A DNA stretch of 64,000 nt from Phytoseiulus persimilis. Lineage: Eukaryota > Arthropoda > Arachnida > Mesostigmata > Phytoseiidae. The notes below the pieces were generated by a model. That model saw only the letters and a program-made list of their open reading frames with translations, made no database searches and had not been told where the DNA came from. Each line of letters starts with the position of its first letter. The stretch's first letter is position 1. The stretch is from positions 4,960,001-5,024,000 of the forward strand of contig CM075102.1 in NCBI GenBank assembly GCA_037576195.1, given 5' to 3'. The position numbers and the translations under genes were made by a program. Shown here piece by piece: positions 54,541 to 64,000 of the stretch.

Positions 54541-56580
54541 CAGATATGTCTTCCGATCAGATGGAGGAATCCAAAATCGATTCGATTCTCGAAGCATTTC
54601 GGGCCGATTTGCGCTGTTCATGCGTCTTCCTCGATGAGAAGGATGTGGAGTTCACTCCAAAGCAGGGCTGTGCGCCGCGTCACGGATTCGCCGGCGCTTC
54701 GGCGCGCCGAGCCGGACAGCGCGCCGCTGCGGCGCCGCCGCACTGTTTTCATGGCGGCGCTTCAAGGATTCGAGCCCGGGTTGCTGAGACAAATCACGAC
54801 GAAGCGGAATCCACTGCTACGTATATTTTCTCCTCTTCCGCTTTTGATTTTAACCATACTTCGACGCGTGAATTCCGGCGTCGGGCACCAACTACAGAGA
54901 TCCAGTTCTCAGTGATCGCTCAACGAACGCATATTAGACATATCCATGAATTCGGAGTGTCAGGCTCTCAGCTGAAGTTTTGAACGATGTGTTCATGAAG
55001 ACGGGGTCTTATGAGTGGTCCGTTCCGGCCAGGAGAATTTGACGATATTCGCGTTATAGTCGAAAAATACTGGACGGGTTCAGAAACTAGTTCAGAACAC
55101 CCGTCCCTGCGAGAAGGGTTTCTCACACATGGCAAAATGTACATGTTCGACGAATGGTTGAAAATCAATTCTGAGGAATGGTTGACAATCAATCTCGAGG
55201 AATGGTTGACAATCAATCTCGAGGAATGGTTTACAATCAATCTCGAGGAATGGTTGACAATCAATCTCGAGGAATGGTTGAAAATCAATTTCGAGGAATG
55301 GTTGAGAATCAATCGATTCATCAGTTATGCAGGGACCGGATGTCCCGGCGCGTCATGGCGCGACGCGACACTTCCGGTCCGCCACTGCTCGCCGTGGCGA
55401 GCGTCGCCGCTGTGTGTTTTCTAGTCCTTCGCCGCCGCCGTCGGAAATACCCGCGGCGCACACCTCTGCTCAAAAGCCTTGAGATATCTTTCTCCTCTCG
55501 ACTTGACGCCCACACGAGATTTGATCCGAGGGTCTCCCATGTGGTGTATAGGTTCGTGGAAATTTCCACCTGATTCTAAAAGCATTTCCTTGGGTGTGGT
55601 AGGATTCTCAAAGAATCAGTTTCAGAAGCCCGAATCTGTCGTCAGGACCTGTGAACATCGTTTCCGATCGAACACCGATGTACGGATGGCTCTGCCGAAA
55701 GTGAAAGAGGTCAGTTGATCGGGATAGATTTCCCTTGGAGCCCTCCAGATCTACAATAACGGAGCGAGAATGGTCGAAGATGCTGGCAGATCATTGGAAG
55801 CAGTATGATCCGCTCTCTGATGATGAACGATTTTCCCGGCTCAGGTTTTTCGCTGCTCGAAGCGATTCAAACGAACGTCAAACAGACTCCGGAGGCTGTG
55901 CGGACTACCGAGGGCTCTGCACTCCTGCACGTGATGTTACTCTGCGTGACTGCAACTCCAAATCCAACCCAACGTGCATGGAAGTGAGGGTCGAGACAAA
56001 TGACAACATTCCGCAGGAGGTGCAACCCGAGTCTCGACGCACTGAGATAACATGGAGGCCTGACTTCGTCATCATCCAAGCCGGTCTCCTGATAATCGCA
56101 AGCTCGGCGATCATCTTGGAATGTGTCAGTTAACGAGAGAGTTTCACCACTGCCAGGCAAATTTTTGCATTCTTCCTCCTGGACCCCACGAAAAAGAAAC
56201 GCTCCCTGAAACATGTGATCCCGTCTCTCTCTATCCCTCTTCCTCTCATCGACTACATGGGAAGGGATTTTTGAGAATGAAGGTCAAAGAGTTCAGGATT
56301 GTATGAGGCTTGCAATCAAGATGGAATTCCGGAGTTTTGTCGAGGCCCCATCCATCAGCGTTGATCACCATAGATGAGTTCTGCCGTTCTGAGGGAGGTC
56401 TCTGGTAGCCGCACAGGTGCCGCTTGAATTTTACGGCGGTATCCTACAACTACAACTCAGATCCGTTCGCTTGCTGGTATTGAATCGAGGAGTGCAACAA
56501 TGAACTGCAACTGTCATTCCTGAATCCGTCGCACTCATTGTATTGAACACAATGGTTCGAATGCACGGCTTCCATCCTGG
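54541..56580. other. No gene recognised; GC-rich patches and a tandem repeat
   Basis: CpG-rich patches lie at 54660-54760 and 55325-55465, with GGCGCG and GCCGCCGC words. A 24-bp tandem repeat lies at 55150-55317. An open frame at 55735-56133 ends with a membrane-like helix (FVIIQAGLLIIASSAIILE) but has no ATG start or known domain. Confidence 0.4.
55150..55317. repeat. 24-bp tandem repeat, seven units
   Basis: The unit GAATGGTTGACAATCAATCTCGAG occurs seven times with few changes (GAAAATC, GTTTACAATC, TTTCGAG at the edges). Because 24 is a multiple of three, it reads as EEWLTINL in one plus frame. Confidence 0.92.
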
Positions 56581-56587
56581 CAGATGC

Positions 56588-56595
56588 TATTTAAC
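56588..56595 (+). promoter_or_regulatory. TATA-like box of the six-cysteine gene
   Basis: CTATTTAA about 50 nt before the ATG at 56643. An arthropod-like initiator word (AAACAGTTTG) is centred near 56621, about 30 nt downstream. Confidence 0.5.
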
Positions 56596-56642
56596 GGCCA
56601 GCCTGCATCGGAGCCGAGAAACAGTTTGAACGGCTCGGAATC

Positions 56643-57164
56643 ATGAAGTTCTTCATCCTTCTTCTCGGTGTCGGCCTCGTTTTGGCTCAGGGTGAGAGCG
56701 ATTCCGATGTGAAGAATTCTACCGAACCTTTCACATTGCTCTCCGAAGGGTAACTCTGACCTATTCTATCGATTCAGAGGAGGATGTCACGGCAAAGCCC
56801 GAGAGACAACCTTGCGACGGTCGTGGCAGACTCATCAGCCGCAATGGCTGCACCGAGCTTTGCCATTCCCCTGGCTCGGAGAAACCCTACTTCAATATCC
56901 CCGCTGTGGGCGCACCCTGCAAGGTATTTGAGTCCATCTCGTTTTTTTTTTCGTTGCCATCTATTTCGTTATTGTCGACATTCGTTCGCGTAATGCGGGA
57001 AACCACCGGAGTTCGCGAGCACCCCTAATGATCATCCGCATCTCCTACAGCTATTCAATTCAATGGGAAACCGGCTGTCAGGAATTTGCGTGAAAGATGG
57101 GTCCGGATTCGTCGCCGAGTACGGCGATTGCGAATCTGGTGTCCTCAGACTATTCGACGAATGA
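56643..57164 (+). CDS. Secreted six-cysteine peptide, three exons
   Basis: I join exon 1 (56643-56691), exon 2 (56778-56923) and exon 3 (57051-57164). Donors are AGG|GTGAGA and AAG|GTATTT; acceptors are CGATTCAG and CTCCTACAG. The frame is kept at both joins. The 102-residue product begins with the signal peptide MKFFILLLGVGLVLA. The mature chain has six Cys: QPC, NGC, ELC, GAPC, GIC and YGDC. Intron 1 is 86 bp and intron 2 is 127 bp. A TATA-like box and an AATAAA complete a gene of about 600 bp. The Cys spacing with a C-x3-C pair and late GxPC...GICV...C recalls small disulfide-rich proteins of chelicerate secretions (tick saliva has many), but I cannot name a family. No toxic activity can be read from the sequence. 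Confidence 0.75.
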
Positions 57165-57190
57165 GGCTGAATCATCCTCCTTGCTGCCCC

Positions 57191-57196
57191 AATAAA
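57191..57196 (+). terminator. Poly(A) signal AATAAA of the six-cysteine gene
   Basis: Lies 27 nt after the TGA at 57162-57164. Confidence 0.75.
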
Positions 57197-57377
57197 ATGC
57201 AGTTTGTGTCGAGATGTTTGTCATCTATGGACTCGATCGCTCGGAGGTTCACCGCCCCGATATTACGCCAGCTAGACTCATTGGCCTCTCCTCGATGTCA
57301 TGGGATACCAACCCGACATGGAATTGGCGGCATGATGAGGAGTGGTTCACAAGGATGGGCGAAGACTTAGGTGCACA

Positions 57378-57430
57378 ATGAAGGTGCTTCCGGGACCGAT
57401 CTGGCCATACTCTCGGGGATCTCTTCTTTG
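57378..57430. repeat. Single 45-bp satellite monomer
   Basis: GTGCTTCCGGGACCGATCTGGCCATACTCTCGGGGATC, one unit only, directly downstream of the six-cysteine gene. Confidence 0.7.
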
Positions 57431-57649
57431 TGGGGTCCAGGAAGCGAAATGCGTGGTGCAGACTGTGCCATAGCCCCAGCACAAAGCTGTGGGAGCCGCA
57501 AACCCACTAAAAGCCTCCCGAACCCCCGCCCGATATTGGTTCAGAATCACTTCGAACCGATGGGAATGGGAGTCATCATCCCTATCTCCGTATCCTAAAT
57601 CGTATCTTTGCGAGCCGTCTACTTGGTGGTGCTCGGTAATGTATGGTGA

Positions 57650-58735
57650 GGAGTGTGCCGATGTGTGCGCCGTGGTCAGTGGCGAACGTGTATAATTGCA
57701 TGTTTTGTGCTGAGTTTTCGCTGCTCGGACCTAAATACCTCTCGCTTCCAGTCCATGAGAGTCCGTCGGTCCATCTGTAGTGTCCAGAGATCGCTGACGG
57801 GCCCGTTCTCCCGCTTCAGCCGCTCGAGGTGTTTCGGAGTTTGTGACGAGTCACACCCTCCGAACTTTCTCCCTCGCTTTTTTGCCCAACATGATTCTCT
57901 CGAAACGCCCCGAAACATATTCTCATTCTTCCCTCCGCCTGAGCCCGTAGTCTACCACCTCTATCAACCTCCCGCCCCCACTGAAACCCACAGCCCAGTC
58001 CCCTCTGCCGCGCAAGGCCTCGCAGTGAAGCACGGTGTGTTCCACATCGTCGGCTCCACCCGACGTGCACAGGGTGCACACATCAGGGTCTAACTTCCCA
58101 ATCTCGACCATGAAGGTCTGAACCTGACCATGCCCCGCGAGAATCTGGGTTATTCCGTAGTTGAGCTCCCCGTGCTCGCAGTTCACCGTCCTGTGCAAGT
58201 TTCTTATGATATGCCTCGTCCATTTCACCTTCGACTCCCCGATTAGACCTGCCTCGCATTCACGCTGCCATGCCTCCATGGTTTCCTCCCTCCCTTCCGA
58301 GTCCCTCCTTCCCCAACACGTGGTCCTTTCTTGCGCTGATGAATCTCACGGGAACATCCTCGCAAGTACGAGGGCTGCATCGGTGGAGACCGTTCTGTAA
58401 GCCTGGCTCACCCTGTTCGCAACCGTCCTCTGTACCGCTCGCATGGCCTGCTGCCACCCCTTTGACGCAACTGCCACACGCGGGGGCCGCATTCATGGTC
58501 GCCGACTCCGCAACCGAAGCCAGTAGGCGTTGCTCGCCTCCCTCTATTCCCCCAATCCTCGGCATCAACCTGTCAAGTTTCCTGCATGTTTCGCTCGCTC
58601 AGATACGATGAAACGACCCGGGGTAAGCACTCCGAGAAGCCCCGGTCCCTCATGGCCCGCGGTATTCCTCCCCACTCCAGCGAGTTGGAGGCATTCTCGA
58701 CATCGAGGAACACCACCAAGACGAAACTTCTAGTC
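57650..58735 (-). mobile_element. R1-clade-like retrotransposon R1-G, internally deleted
   Basis: From 58735 down: FVLVVFLDVENASNSLEWGG and SSYLSERNMQET of the palm domain, then a jump over the YADD region to GGEQRLLASVAESA, HGELNYGITQILAGHGQ and the finger CTLCTSGGADDVEHTVLHC. The catalytic box is deleted. The 3' end is not sharply defined (no T-run). The 3' tail of LINE-I begins 2 bp from its upper edge, so LINE-I probably inserted into R1-G. Confidence 0.75.
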
Positions 58736-58736
58736 T

Positions 58737-59824
58737 TGATTCATTGATTGATTGATTTTATTTCGATCTTCCTTATGCACACATGGTCCCTTTCGCTCCA
58801 GGGGTGAAATGTTTCGCGTTCACAGATCATTTTCCTCGGTTCTCCTAGCATTGTAAGATTTCCTTCGTCCTTCTGATGTCCTTCGGTGTTGAGTTGGGAT
58901 AAAGTCCAGTTCGGAACGGGAATTCTCGTGGGGGATACCTTCCATTCTCGCATTCCATGGCGACGTGTGTGCCGGTTTCAGGTCTTCCGCATGTGTTGCA
59001 GTCACGTCGAAAGGAGGATCGCGGCGATGTCGTTGGGTTCTGGTGTTGAGCATCCCTGTTCTTGTTAACGCAAGAAGCCGACTACCCCGCGAGTCATCGT
59101 ACACATCCAGTTGGAAACCTCTTGTCTCTTTGAATCGTCGATATATGCACAGTGTGGATTTGGATTCCGTGTTCTGTTTCCATATACCATCCAGTTTATT
59201 CTGCACTCTCACTTTGAGTTCTCTGCGAAGTAGATTCCACATTTCTGTGCCCGATGTATTTCTGGTCAGCCCGAGCTTCTCCAGGTCGAATTGCAATTTC
59301 GATTTCTTGAGTCTCTCTGTTTCTGTGACTGTGGTGTTTGTTATCTCGGTCGCCGTGAGGACAAGCTTGGGTCATCTCGTTGGGTCCATAAATCTCATCC
59401 TTCGGAAGTACATCGTTTTGCTCGTGGTTTCCCGGGCGTCGAAGGAGCTCCAGCCAAGTTCTCCCTCGAAGGAACCCTTTGACATGGTGGAGTCACGTAT
59501 CCCGAGAGCCCATCTTCCCGCATCTCTTTGCCTGGCTTCGATGAGGTTTCTCAGTCTCTTGGGCATTGTGATTGCCGCGTTGCCGTATGTGAGTTGCGGG
59601 ACAGTGGTGGCTTTCCAGAGAGTTTTGGATACTTCGAAACGGTTGAAGCTCCAGAGTGTTCTCGCGTTGAGTCTTTGGATCGCCTTGTTTGCCTTTTCGG
59701 TGAACTTTACCCAATGTTGTGCCAAGAAGTCTTTTTCGGCTGATAACTCGATTCCGAGATACCTTTATGATGCTACCCCTGGTATTCGCATCCCTTGTAT
59801 ACTCAGGTTTCGATTTTGGATATC
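58737..59824 (-). mobile_element. LINE-I, relative of LINE-F, 3' part
   Basis: The C-terminal part of ORF2: RYLGIELSAEKDF, NARTLWSFNRFEVSKTLWK, RDAGRWALGI, then after frame changes LCIYRRFKETRGFQL, YDDSRGSRLLALTRTGML and a final YPPREFPFRTGL. These parallel the end of LINE-F. The 3' end carries AATAAAATCAATCAATCAATG, an (ATCA)n microsatellite tail of the type found on several LINE clades. The upper end is cut at 59824, where the poly(A) of R1-E begins. Confidence 0.78.
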
Positions 59825-59979
59825 TTTTTTTTTTAAGAGAAGAGAGAGTTCATTCTGTTCGCGTTTCCAAGTCTTTCTCTTATCTCCGCGGCTCGAGCAC
59901 CGGTATCCAAGTTTTCCTCGGCAGCTCGTCCGGGGGACCCTTGTCCCATGGTGTGTTTTTGGTTATCTATCCGTTGTAT

Positions 59980-61345
59980 TCATGATGTGGTACTCGTCCC
60001 TGCCTCCAGTTCTCTCTCATATTTTTCTTTGATTTTCAAAATGCCAGATATCATGCCTGCAACTGCTTTCCAATCCTGGATGTTCACGAGCATGATGTCG
60101 ACGATGTTTCCAGGTGTGGGTATACACTGTATCGTACTTTCTAGTTTTCTCCGGTGCTCTGTGAATTTAGTTCAGTGGAAGATAGTGTGTTCCGGCGTGT
60201 CGCCTGTCCCGTCTACACAATGAACGCAAATTGGGCTGAGTTTGATGCTCATTTTGTAGAGGTTTGATTGGAAGTGACCGTGTCCCGAAAGTGCTTGGGT
60301 CAGAAAGTAGTCAACTTCCCCGTGTAGTCTGGTGTACCCTGATTTGATGTCTTTTATTAGTGTTTTTGTCCAGATGCTTTTGGTAGGATCACCGTGTGAC
60401 CATCGGCTTCGCATCCTCTCCAGGAGTATATTTGTATAGTCCGATTGCAAGTGTGGGTCATATGATTGTGTTGGTTCTATCTCTGTGTCAGTGCCATCGT
60501 TCATCGATCTCGTTGGTGTTCCGCCGGTTTGTGTAAAGCCCCTGATCTCCATGGTCTCCTTGATCCGGGCGTTTGAGCAGCATCCTGCGCTGATTGGAGA
60601 TCTCTGGGTTTCCCTGGTTTATGGATCAGCACCACTTGGGCCTTCTTCCGATGCCTAGGGAATTCCCCTTTCTCTAACAGGTCGTTGATGATTGAACGAT
60701 ATACTTCTGGGAATTTCAACATCAGTGTTTTGATGCTTCCAGCTGGTATTCCGTCAGGGCCCGGTGCTTTGTTCGTGTTAATCCGAGATGCTGCTCCAAG
60801 GATCTCATTCGTAGTCACCTCGGGTATCGAGCCGTCCCCTGCCAGTGGATTTTGAACTATTGTGTCCGGGCGTCTCGGGAAGAGTGTTCTGATTGCATCG
60901 TCGGTGAGTTCAACTGGGAGTTGTGTTCTCGATAGCCTGAGTTAATCTGCGATGATTTTGTATCCCAATCCCCATGGATAGATACTCACATCTTCGCAGA
61001 GTTTCGCCCACATTCCTTTCTTAGCCCCGATGATTGTCGCTTTGAACTCTTCCCGTTTTTCCTCGTAGAACGCTTTTTCATTTTGCCTATTTGAAGGTTT
61101 TTGCTCGAGTGTATTCCCTCCGCGCCTTGACTGCTTCCCTCCTCGCAGCAGCTGTATCGAAATTCCACCAGTAACTTGAGGTATTGTTTTTTCCGGGGTG
61201 GGCTTCGATATGCTTTGTTGCACGCATGTCTTATGTCTCTCTCCAGGTTTCTGATGTTTTCTGGTTTCTTCCTATCAAACCTTATTTGTGATTCTGTAAG
61301 AAATGTCTCTCCGTGTATATAGCGGTAGATGAGATTTCTCCCGCG
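59980..61345 (-). pseudogene. R1-E ORF2, linker, partial RT and C-terminus
   Basis: From 61345 down: a WWN-type linker (SSYWWNFDTAAARREAV), ATIIGAKKGMWAKLCEDVS, then RINTNKAPGPDGIPAGSIKT and KKAQVVLIHKPGKP of the RT. The rest of the palm, with YADD, is deleted near 60560-60620. The frame resumes with SGYTRLHGEVDYFLTQALSG, the finger CVHCVDGTGDTPEHTIFHC and a helical tail to a TGA at 59980-59982. Stops and frame changes are scattered. Confidence 0.75.
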
Positions 61346-61349
61346 CCTA

Positions 61350-62761
61350 CAGCCCACAACACGAAATTATCGACAGTCAAGTTTTCTAGACTATTCCTGA
61401 TGACAAAGAGAGATGATGTTTATGCTGCCATGGAATACTCCCAGCATCACCACGATTGTGGCGATAGAATATTTCTTCGATTCGAGGAAGACGACGCGTA
61501 AGATTCCAGAAAATCGATTTCGAGCCGTAACATGAAATTATCGACAGGCTGATTTATTCCACGATTTCGGAATTCTCGAAAGTTAATACTTCGTCGAACC
61601 CCCTTTCGCCTTGATGACCTCAAAAATGCGCCTTGGGAGAGAATCATAGAGTGGTTTTATGTCTCGTTCCCCAATTCTGGCCCAAGAAGAAAGAATCGCA
61701 TGTTTCAGTTCTTCTCTTGAGTTGTACTGCTTCCCATTGGGATAGACGAGCCGAGCTAACGTTCCCCAGAGGTTCTCAATAATGTTCAGGTCGGGGCTCT
61801 TCGGAGGCCAGTCAAGAAAACGTACTCCGCTCTCCCGGAACCAATCTTTGATTATCGCCGCCGTGTGCACGGAGGCGCAATCTTGCTGGAAGATGAAATC
61901 CGTCCCAACTTTCTCCAAAGCTTGAGGTCGCAGGTGGTTCTCGAGTAGCAGCTTATAGTCCACGGAACGCATTATTGTCTCCACGAAGATGATTTGGAAC
62001 GTCCCGCGGCGACTGACCGCTCCCCAGATCATAACTGAACCGCCCCCAGACTGTCTTTTGGAATAGAATCGAGGCTCTTTCCGAAGATCGTGATAGTAGT
62101 TATGGAATCCATCCGGGCCGTCCAGATTGAACTTTTTCTCATCGCTGAAGACAACTTTATCCCATTCCGAAGTCCAACTCATCCATTCCTGGGCGCGATC
62201 GAGCCTAATGTCTCGGTGCTTTTTCGTCAGCGGGGGCTTCCCGCACATTTTCTTGAATTTCAGATGATACGCACTTCTCAAAATGCGCCAGACGGTCTGT
62301 TTATGCACTGGGAGGTTGTTTGAGTCTCTGATTTGAGCGCAAGAGACACTCTTGTTGCTCGCATCCTGAATTATCTTCCGTTTCTGACGATCTGAGAGCT
62401 TTGTGCTTCGTTTCTTGTACGATCTGATGCCATACTCCGCCCCTAATCTCAAATACCGCAGCACTACGTCCGCTGTTCTGCCGATCTCTCGTCCGATAGC
62501 TCTTGCTGCGAGCCCAGAGCCGTGTAATTGATCGATGCGAATCCTTTCTTGAGGAGTCAGAGCCGGTTTTCGTCCCATATTGAGGGAATGAATTCTTTCT
62601 CACAAATCTTGACGAGCCGGAGTTCTGAGTCGACAAATCGTACTTGTGTGTCCTTCGTTAGCACTAACTTGACGTTCGTCGGTATCAGCCTCACGAGAAA
62701 ATGCTGAAACTCCAACCGAATGCGCGATTTCAACGCTGTCGATAATTTCGTGTTACAGCTG
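61350..62761. mobile_element. Tc1/mariner DD34E transposon, 1.4 kb
   Basis: Terminal words CAGCCCACAACACGAAATTATCG (left) and, read inward from the right, CAGCTGTAACACGAAATTATCG, with TA before the left one (61348-61349). The right flank is TC after TA, so the duplication is imperfect. The core ACACGAAATTATCGACAG appears again, with one change, at 61529-61547, about 180 bp inside the left end, like the internal binding site of Tc3. It interrupts R1-E between endonuclease and linker. Confidence 0.8.
61583..62578 (-). CDS. Tc1-like transposase, DD34E, intact
   Basis: A 331-codon frame from an ATG to a stop. Residues 1-115 hold the paired-like helix-turn-helix parts (TPQERIRIDQLHGSGLAARA; HKQTVWRILRS) joined by a GRP-like basic link. 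Catalytic residues are Asp146 (VVFSDEKKFN), Asp233 (FIFQQDCASVHTA) and Glu268 (SPDLNIIENLWG), with 34 residues between the last two. The length is usual for Tc1/Tc3 transposases (about 330-345). It acts on the ends of its own element in the nucleus. No frameshift or missing residue is seen. Confidence 0.92.
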   Translation of the reverse strand: MGRKPALTPQERIRIDQLHGSGLAARAIGREIGRTADVVLRYLRLGAEYGIRSYKKRSTKLSDRQKRKIIQDASNKSVSCAQIRDSNNLPVHKQTVWRILRSAYHLKFKKMCGKPPLTKKHRDIRLDRAQEWMSWTSEWDKVVFSDEKKFNLDGPDGFHNYYHDLRKEPRFYSKRQSGGGSVMIWGAVSRRGTFQIIFVETIMRSVDYKLLLENHLRPQALEKVGTDFIFQQDCASVHTAAIIKDWFRESGVRFLDWPPKSPDLNIIENLWGTLARLVYPNGKQYNSREELKHAILSSWARIGERDIKPLYDSLPRRIFEVIKAKGGSTKY

Positions 62762-62822
62762 GATATCAAAAATGTTCGATCCTGAGCCTAAACTTCGTTC
62801 TTCTCAGTCGGTTGATATAATC

Positions 62823-63598
62823 TCAAAGTCTGTCGCACCTTAGGAATTCCCATGACAACATTGACTTCGTTATCCAGCGGGTGCGGAAATCATCCACATA
62901 GAATGCGTGTCGATAAATTCGTGTTGCGGACTGTACTACTTGGATTCGTTCTGTGCAGCTCGACTGTGTTTGTTGGGCTGTTATCTCAAATCGAATGTAG
63001 TGGTGGTCGCTGAGGCTTATTAGTTCATGGAGAACATGCCATTCCAGAACTTGGCTTGCGCGCGGTGATGTACACATCGTTAAATCGATATGTGAACACT
63101 GATTCCCTCTTTCGATCGTTGGCCGGTCCAACTCTTCCACTCTTCCAGTGTGCGATCTCTTCGATTTGTGTATCTGCTACTCCAAGTCGGTGACGCAGAG
63201 TTGAAGTCCACGGTAATAATCAGGCCTTTCTGTCTGTTTCGGCAGTTGATGCTCTTAGTAATGTCTTTCAGTGTATCGTTGAATACATCATGCGGAGTAT
63301 TTGGTGAGAGATAGCAGCTGTACATCGTACAGCGATCGGTCTCTGCCCAAACAAATTGGTCTCCCTCTCCATTTCGGAAAGGAATGCCGGATTTGAGAAA
63401 TTTGATTGCTGCGGACTTGTTTCTATCAACCAGCCAGTCAAGACCAGTGCATAGAATGTTCGGTTCCGTGACGAGGAGAATGTCTATGTTGAGTTGTTTT
63501 GCTGTGTGTATGGCGAGGTCTTGAGCTGGTTTCGATCTGTTCAGGTTGATTTGCAGAAGTTTATCCCTCGTTAAGTTCCGGTTCGAGTTTCTAGCTCC
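62823..63598 (-). pseudogene. R1-E endonuclease
   Basis: The ORF2 start MSGARNSNRNL is followed by LLQINLNRSKPAQDL and ILLVTEPNIL. Then come a modified catalytic block GLIITVDFNSASPTW (VDFNS for GDFNA), RTLEEWKSWT and, after a frame change near 63110, SLSDHHYIRFEI. The metal-binding Glu, Asp and His positions are present, so decay is mainly the frame change. Confidence 0.8.
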
Positions 63599-63613
63599 AG
63601 ACATTGTTTCGTT

Positions 63614-63751
63614 AATCTGAACCATCTTAAGACCCAAGCCCACCGCCCGCAATGGGATTTGCGAGGCGATAGGGAGTGTTACTGGAGCAATACCGAAAGG
63701 TGATTCCGGGACACTTCTGAGGGCTGGCTGAGAGGTTCAGCCGGAAAACAA
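63614..63751 (+). repeat. 138-bp structured short repeat, copy 2, with 15-bp target duplication
   Basis: Flanked by AGACATTGTTTCGTT at 63599-63613 and 63752-63766, a perfect duplication. It starts AATCTGAACC and ends with an A-rich GGAAAACAA. It can fold: CGCCCGCAA with TTGCGAGGCG, ACC-GAAA-GGT (a GNRA-type loop), AGTGT with ACACT, and GGCTGA with TCAGCC. It behaves like a SINE or a retrocopied structured RNA. It separates ORF1 from ORF2 of R1-E. Confidence 0.85.
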
Positions 63752-63766
63752 AGACATTGTTTCGTT

Positions 63767-64000
63767 TCACTTTTTCCTTTAACAGGTTTCTGTAGTTCGG
63801 ACAGGATAAAGAGTTTCCAGAGTGTCCGTCTGCTTTACATTCCTTGCATTGAGGGATTGATGTGCACGTTGTTGCTGTGTGGTCTGATTTCGTGCATTTG
63901 CAACACAGCTTTTCTGCTTTGGGTTTTTCGCAATATTTGCTCACATGTCCGAATTCCAAGCTGTTGAAACAAAGGGCTACGCTGACACGTTCGGTTATTC
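63767..64000 (-). pseudogene. R1-E ORF1 (gag-like), zinc-knuckle end, partial
   Basis: The frame enters from the window edge. Three knuckles are seen: LEFGHVSKYC with its second Cys replaced by Ser (CFNS), CCKCTKSDHTATTC (intact CCHC), and CKECKADGHSGNSLSC (C-x2-C-x4-H-x6-C). This is the usual triple array of R1-type ORF1 proteins, which bind the element RNA. The frame was open up to the inserted 138-bp repeat. Confidence 0.8.

Larger units (their letters stand above)
59825..64000 (-). mobile_element. R1-clade retrotransposon R1-E, continues beyond the window
   Basis: The minus-strand copy has its poly(A) as the T-run at 59825-59834. Reading inward come a C-terminal finger domain, RT remnants, an endonuclease, and ORF1 zinc knuckles at the window edge. 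Two later insertions sit in it: a DD34E transposon (61350-62761) and the 138-bp repeat (63614-63751). Confidence 0.82.

Noticed and set aside
55011-55424. 137-codon ORF over the 24-bp repeat
   Set aside because: The openness follows from the repeat length. The flanks of the frame show no protein-like features.
55735-56133. 132-codon ORF with a C-terminal hydrophobic stretch
   Set aside because: No ATG start at the head of the frame, no splice sites that extend it, and no recognisable domain.
1-64000. Bacterial interpretation (operons, ribosome-binding sites, prophage)
   Set aside because: Introns, TATA/AATAAA signals, LINEs, Tc1/mariner, piggyBac and satellites are all eukaryotic. No coding-dense stretch exists.

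Overview
The window is eukaryotic. It has spliced genes with short GT-AG introns, TATA boxes and AATAAA signals, and no operons. Most of the DNA is layered transposable elements. The mix (R1-clade and other non-LTR retrotransposons, BEL/Pao, piggyBac, Transib-like, pogo-like, several Tc1/mariner lineages), a divergent ionotropic receptor and small secreted proteins suggest an arthropod. I would guess a chelicerate (tick or mite), but no marker gene proves this. The ORF coordinates used here were checked by eye only.

Layout. 0-3.3 kb: a 5'-truncated R1-clade copy (R1-A) with a 15-bp target duplication lies in an unidentified reading frame, beside the tail of a BEL/Pao integrase. 3.3-10 kb: mostly unannotatable DNA with one intact ionotropic-receptor-like gene on the minus strand (7658-9367). 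10-19.3 kb: an R1 copy (R1-D) split by a palindrome-rich insertion, then an array of a 45-bp satellite broken by three retrotransposons (R1-B, LINE-J, R1-C). 19.4-25 kb: a foldback element and a related, intact 2.5-kb DD39D Tc1/mariner-superfamily element with ~650-bp inverted repeats. 25-34.2 kb: a nest of elements. R1-H abuts a piggyBac transposase pseudogene, which is split by a 4.9-kb Transib-like element whose end carries the heptamer CACAGTG. Inside that are satellite arrays, another inverted-repeat element and a LINE endonuclease fragment. 34-42 kb: a GATA-palindrome array, a pogo-like pseudogene, and a mariner-derived element whose end lies 8 bp beyond the poly(A) signal of a minus-strand secreted-protein gene (41945-42717). 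43.7-44.1 kb: a tRNA-like sequence and a 138-bp structured repeat. 44.9-51.7 kb: the largest satellite array followed by a nearly full-length LINE (LINE-F) whose ORF2 is split by a 1343-bp element with perfect 9-bp target duplications. 52.8-54.6 kb: a decayed Tc1-like transposase. 56.6-57.2 kb: a compact three-exon gene for a six-cysteine secreted peptide. 57.6-64 kb: R1-G, LINE-I and R1-E in succession on the minus strand. R1-E hosts an intact DD34E Tc1-like transposon and a second copy of the 138-bp repeat, here with a perfect 15-bp duplication.

Likely functional host genes are few: the receptor and two small secreted proteins. Two transposases (23061-24254 and 61583-62578) have uninterrupted frames and complete catalytic triads. 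The insertions can be ordered by nesting, and in several places removing an insertion rejoins an interrupted reading frame, which is the strongest support for the element boundaries given here.
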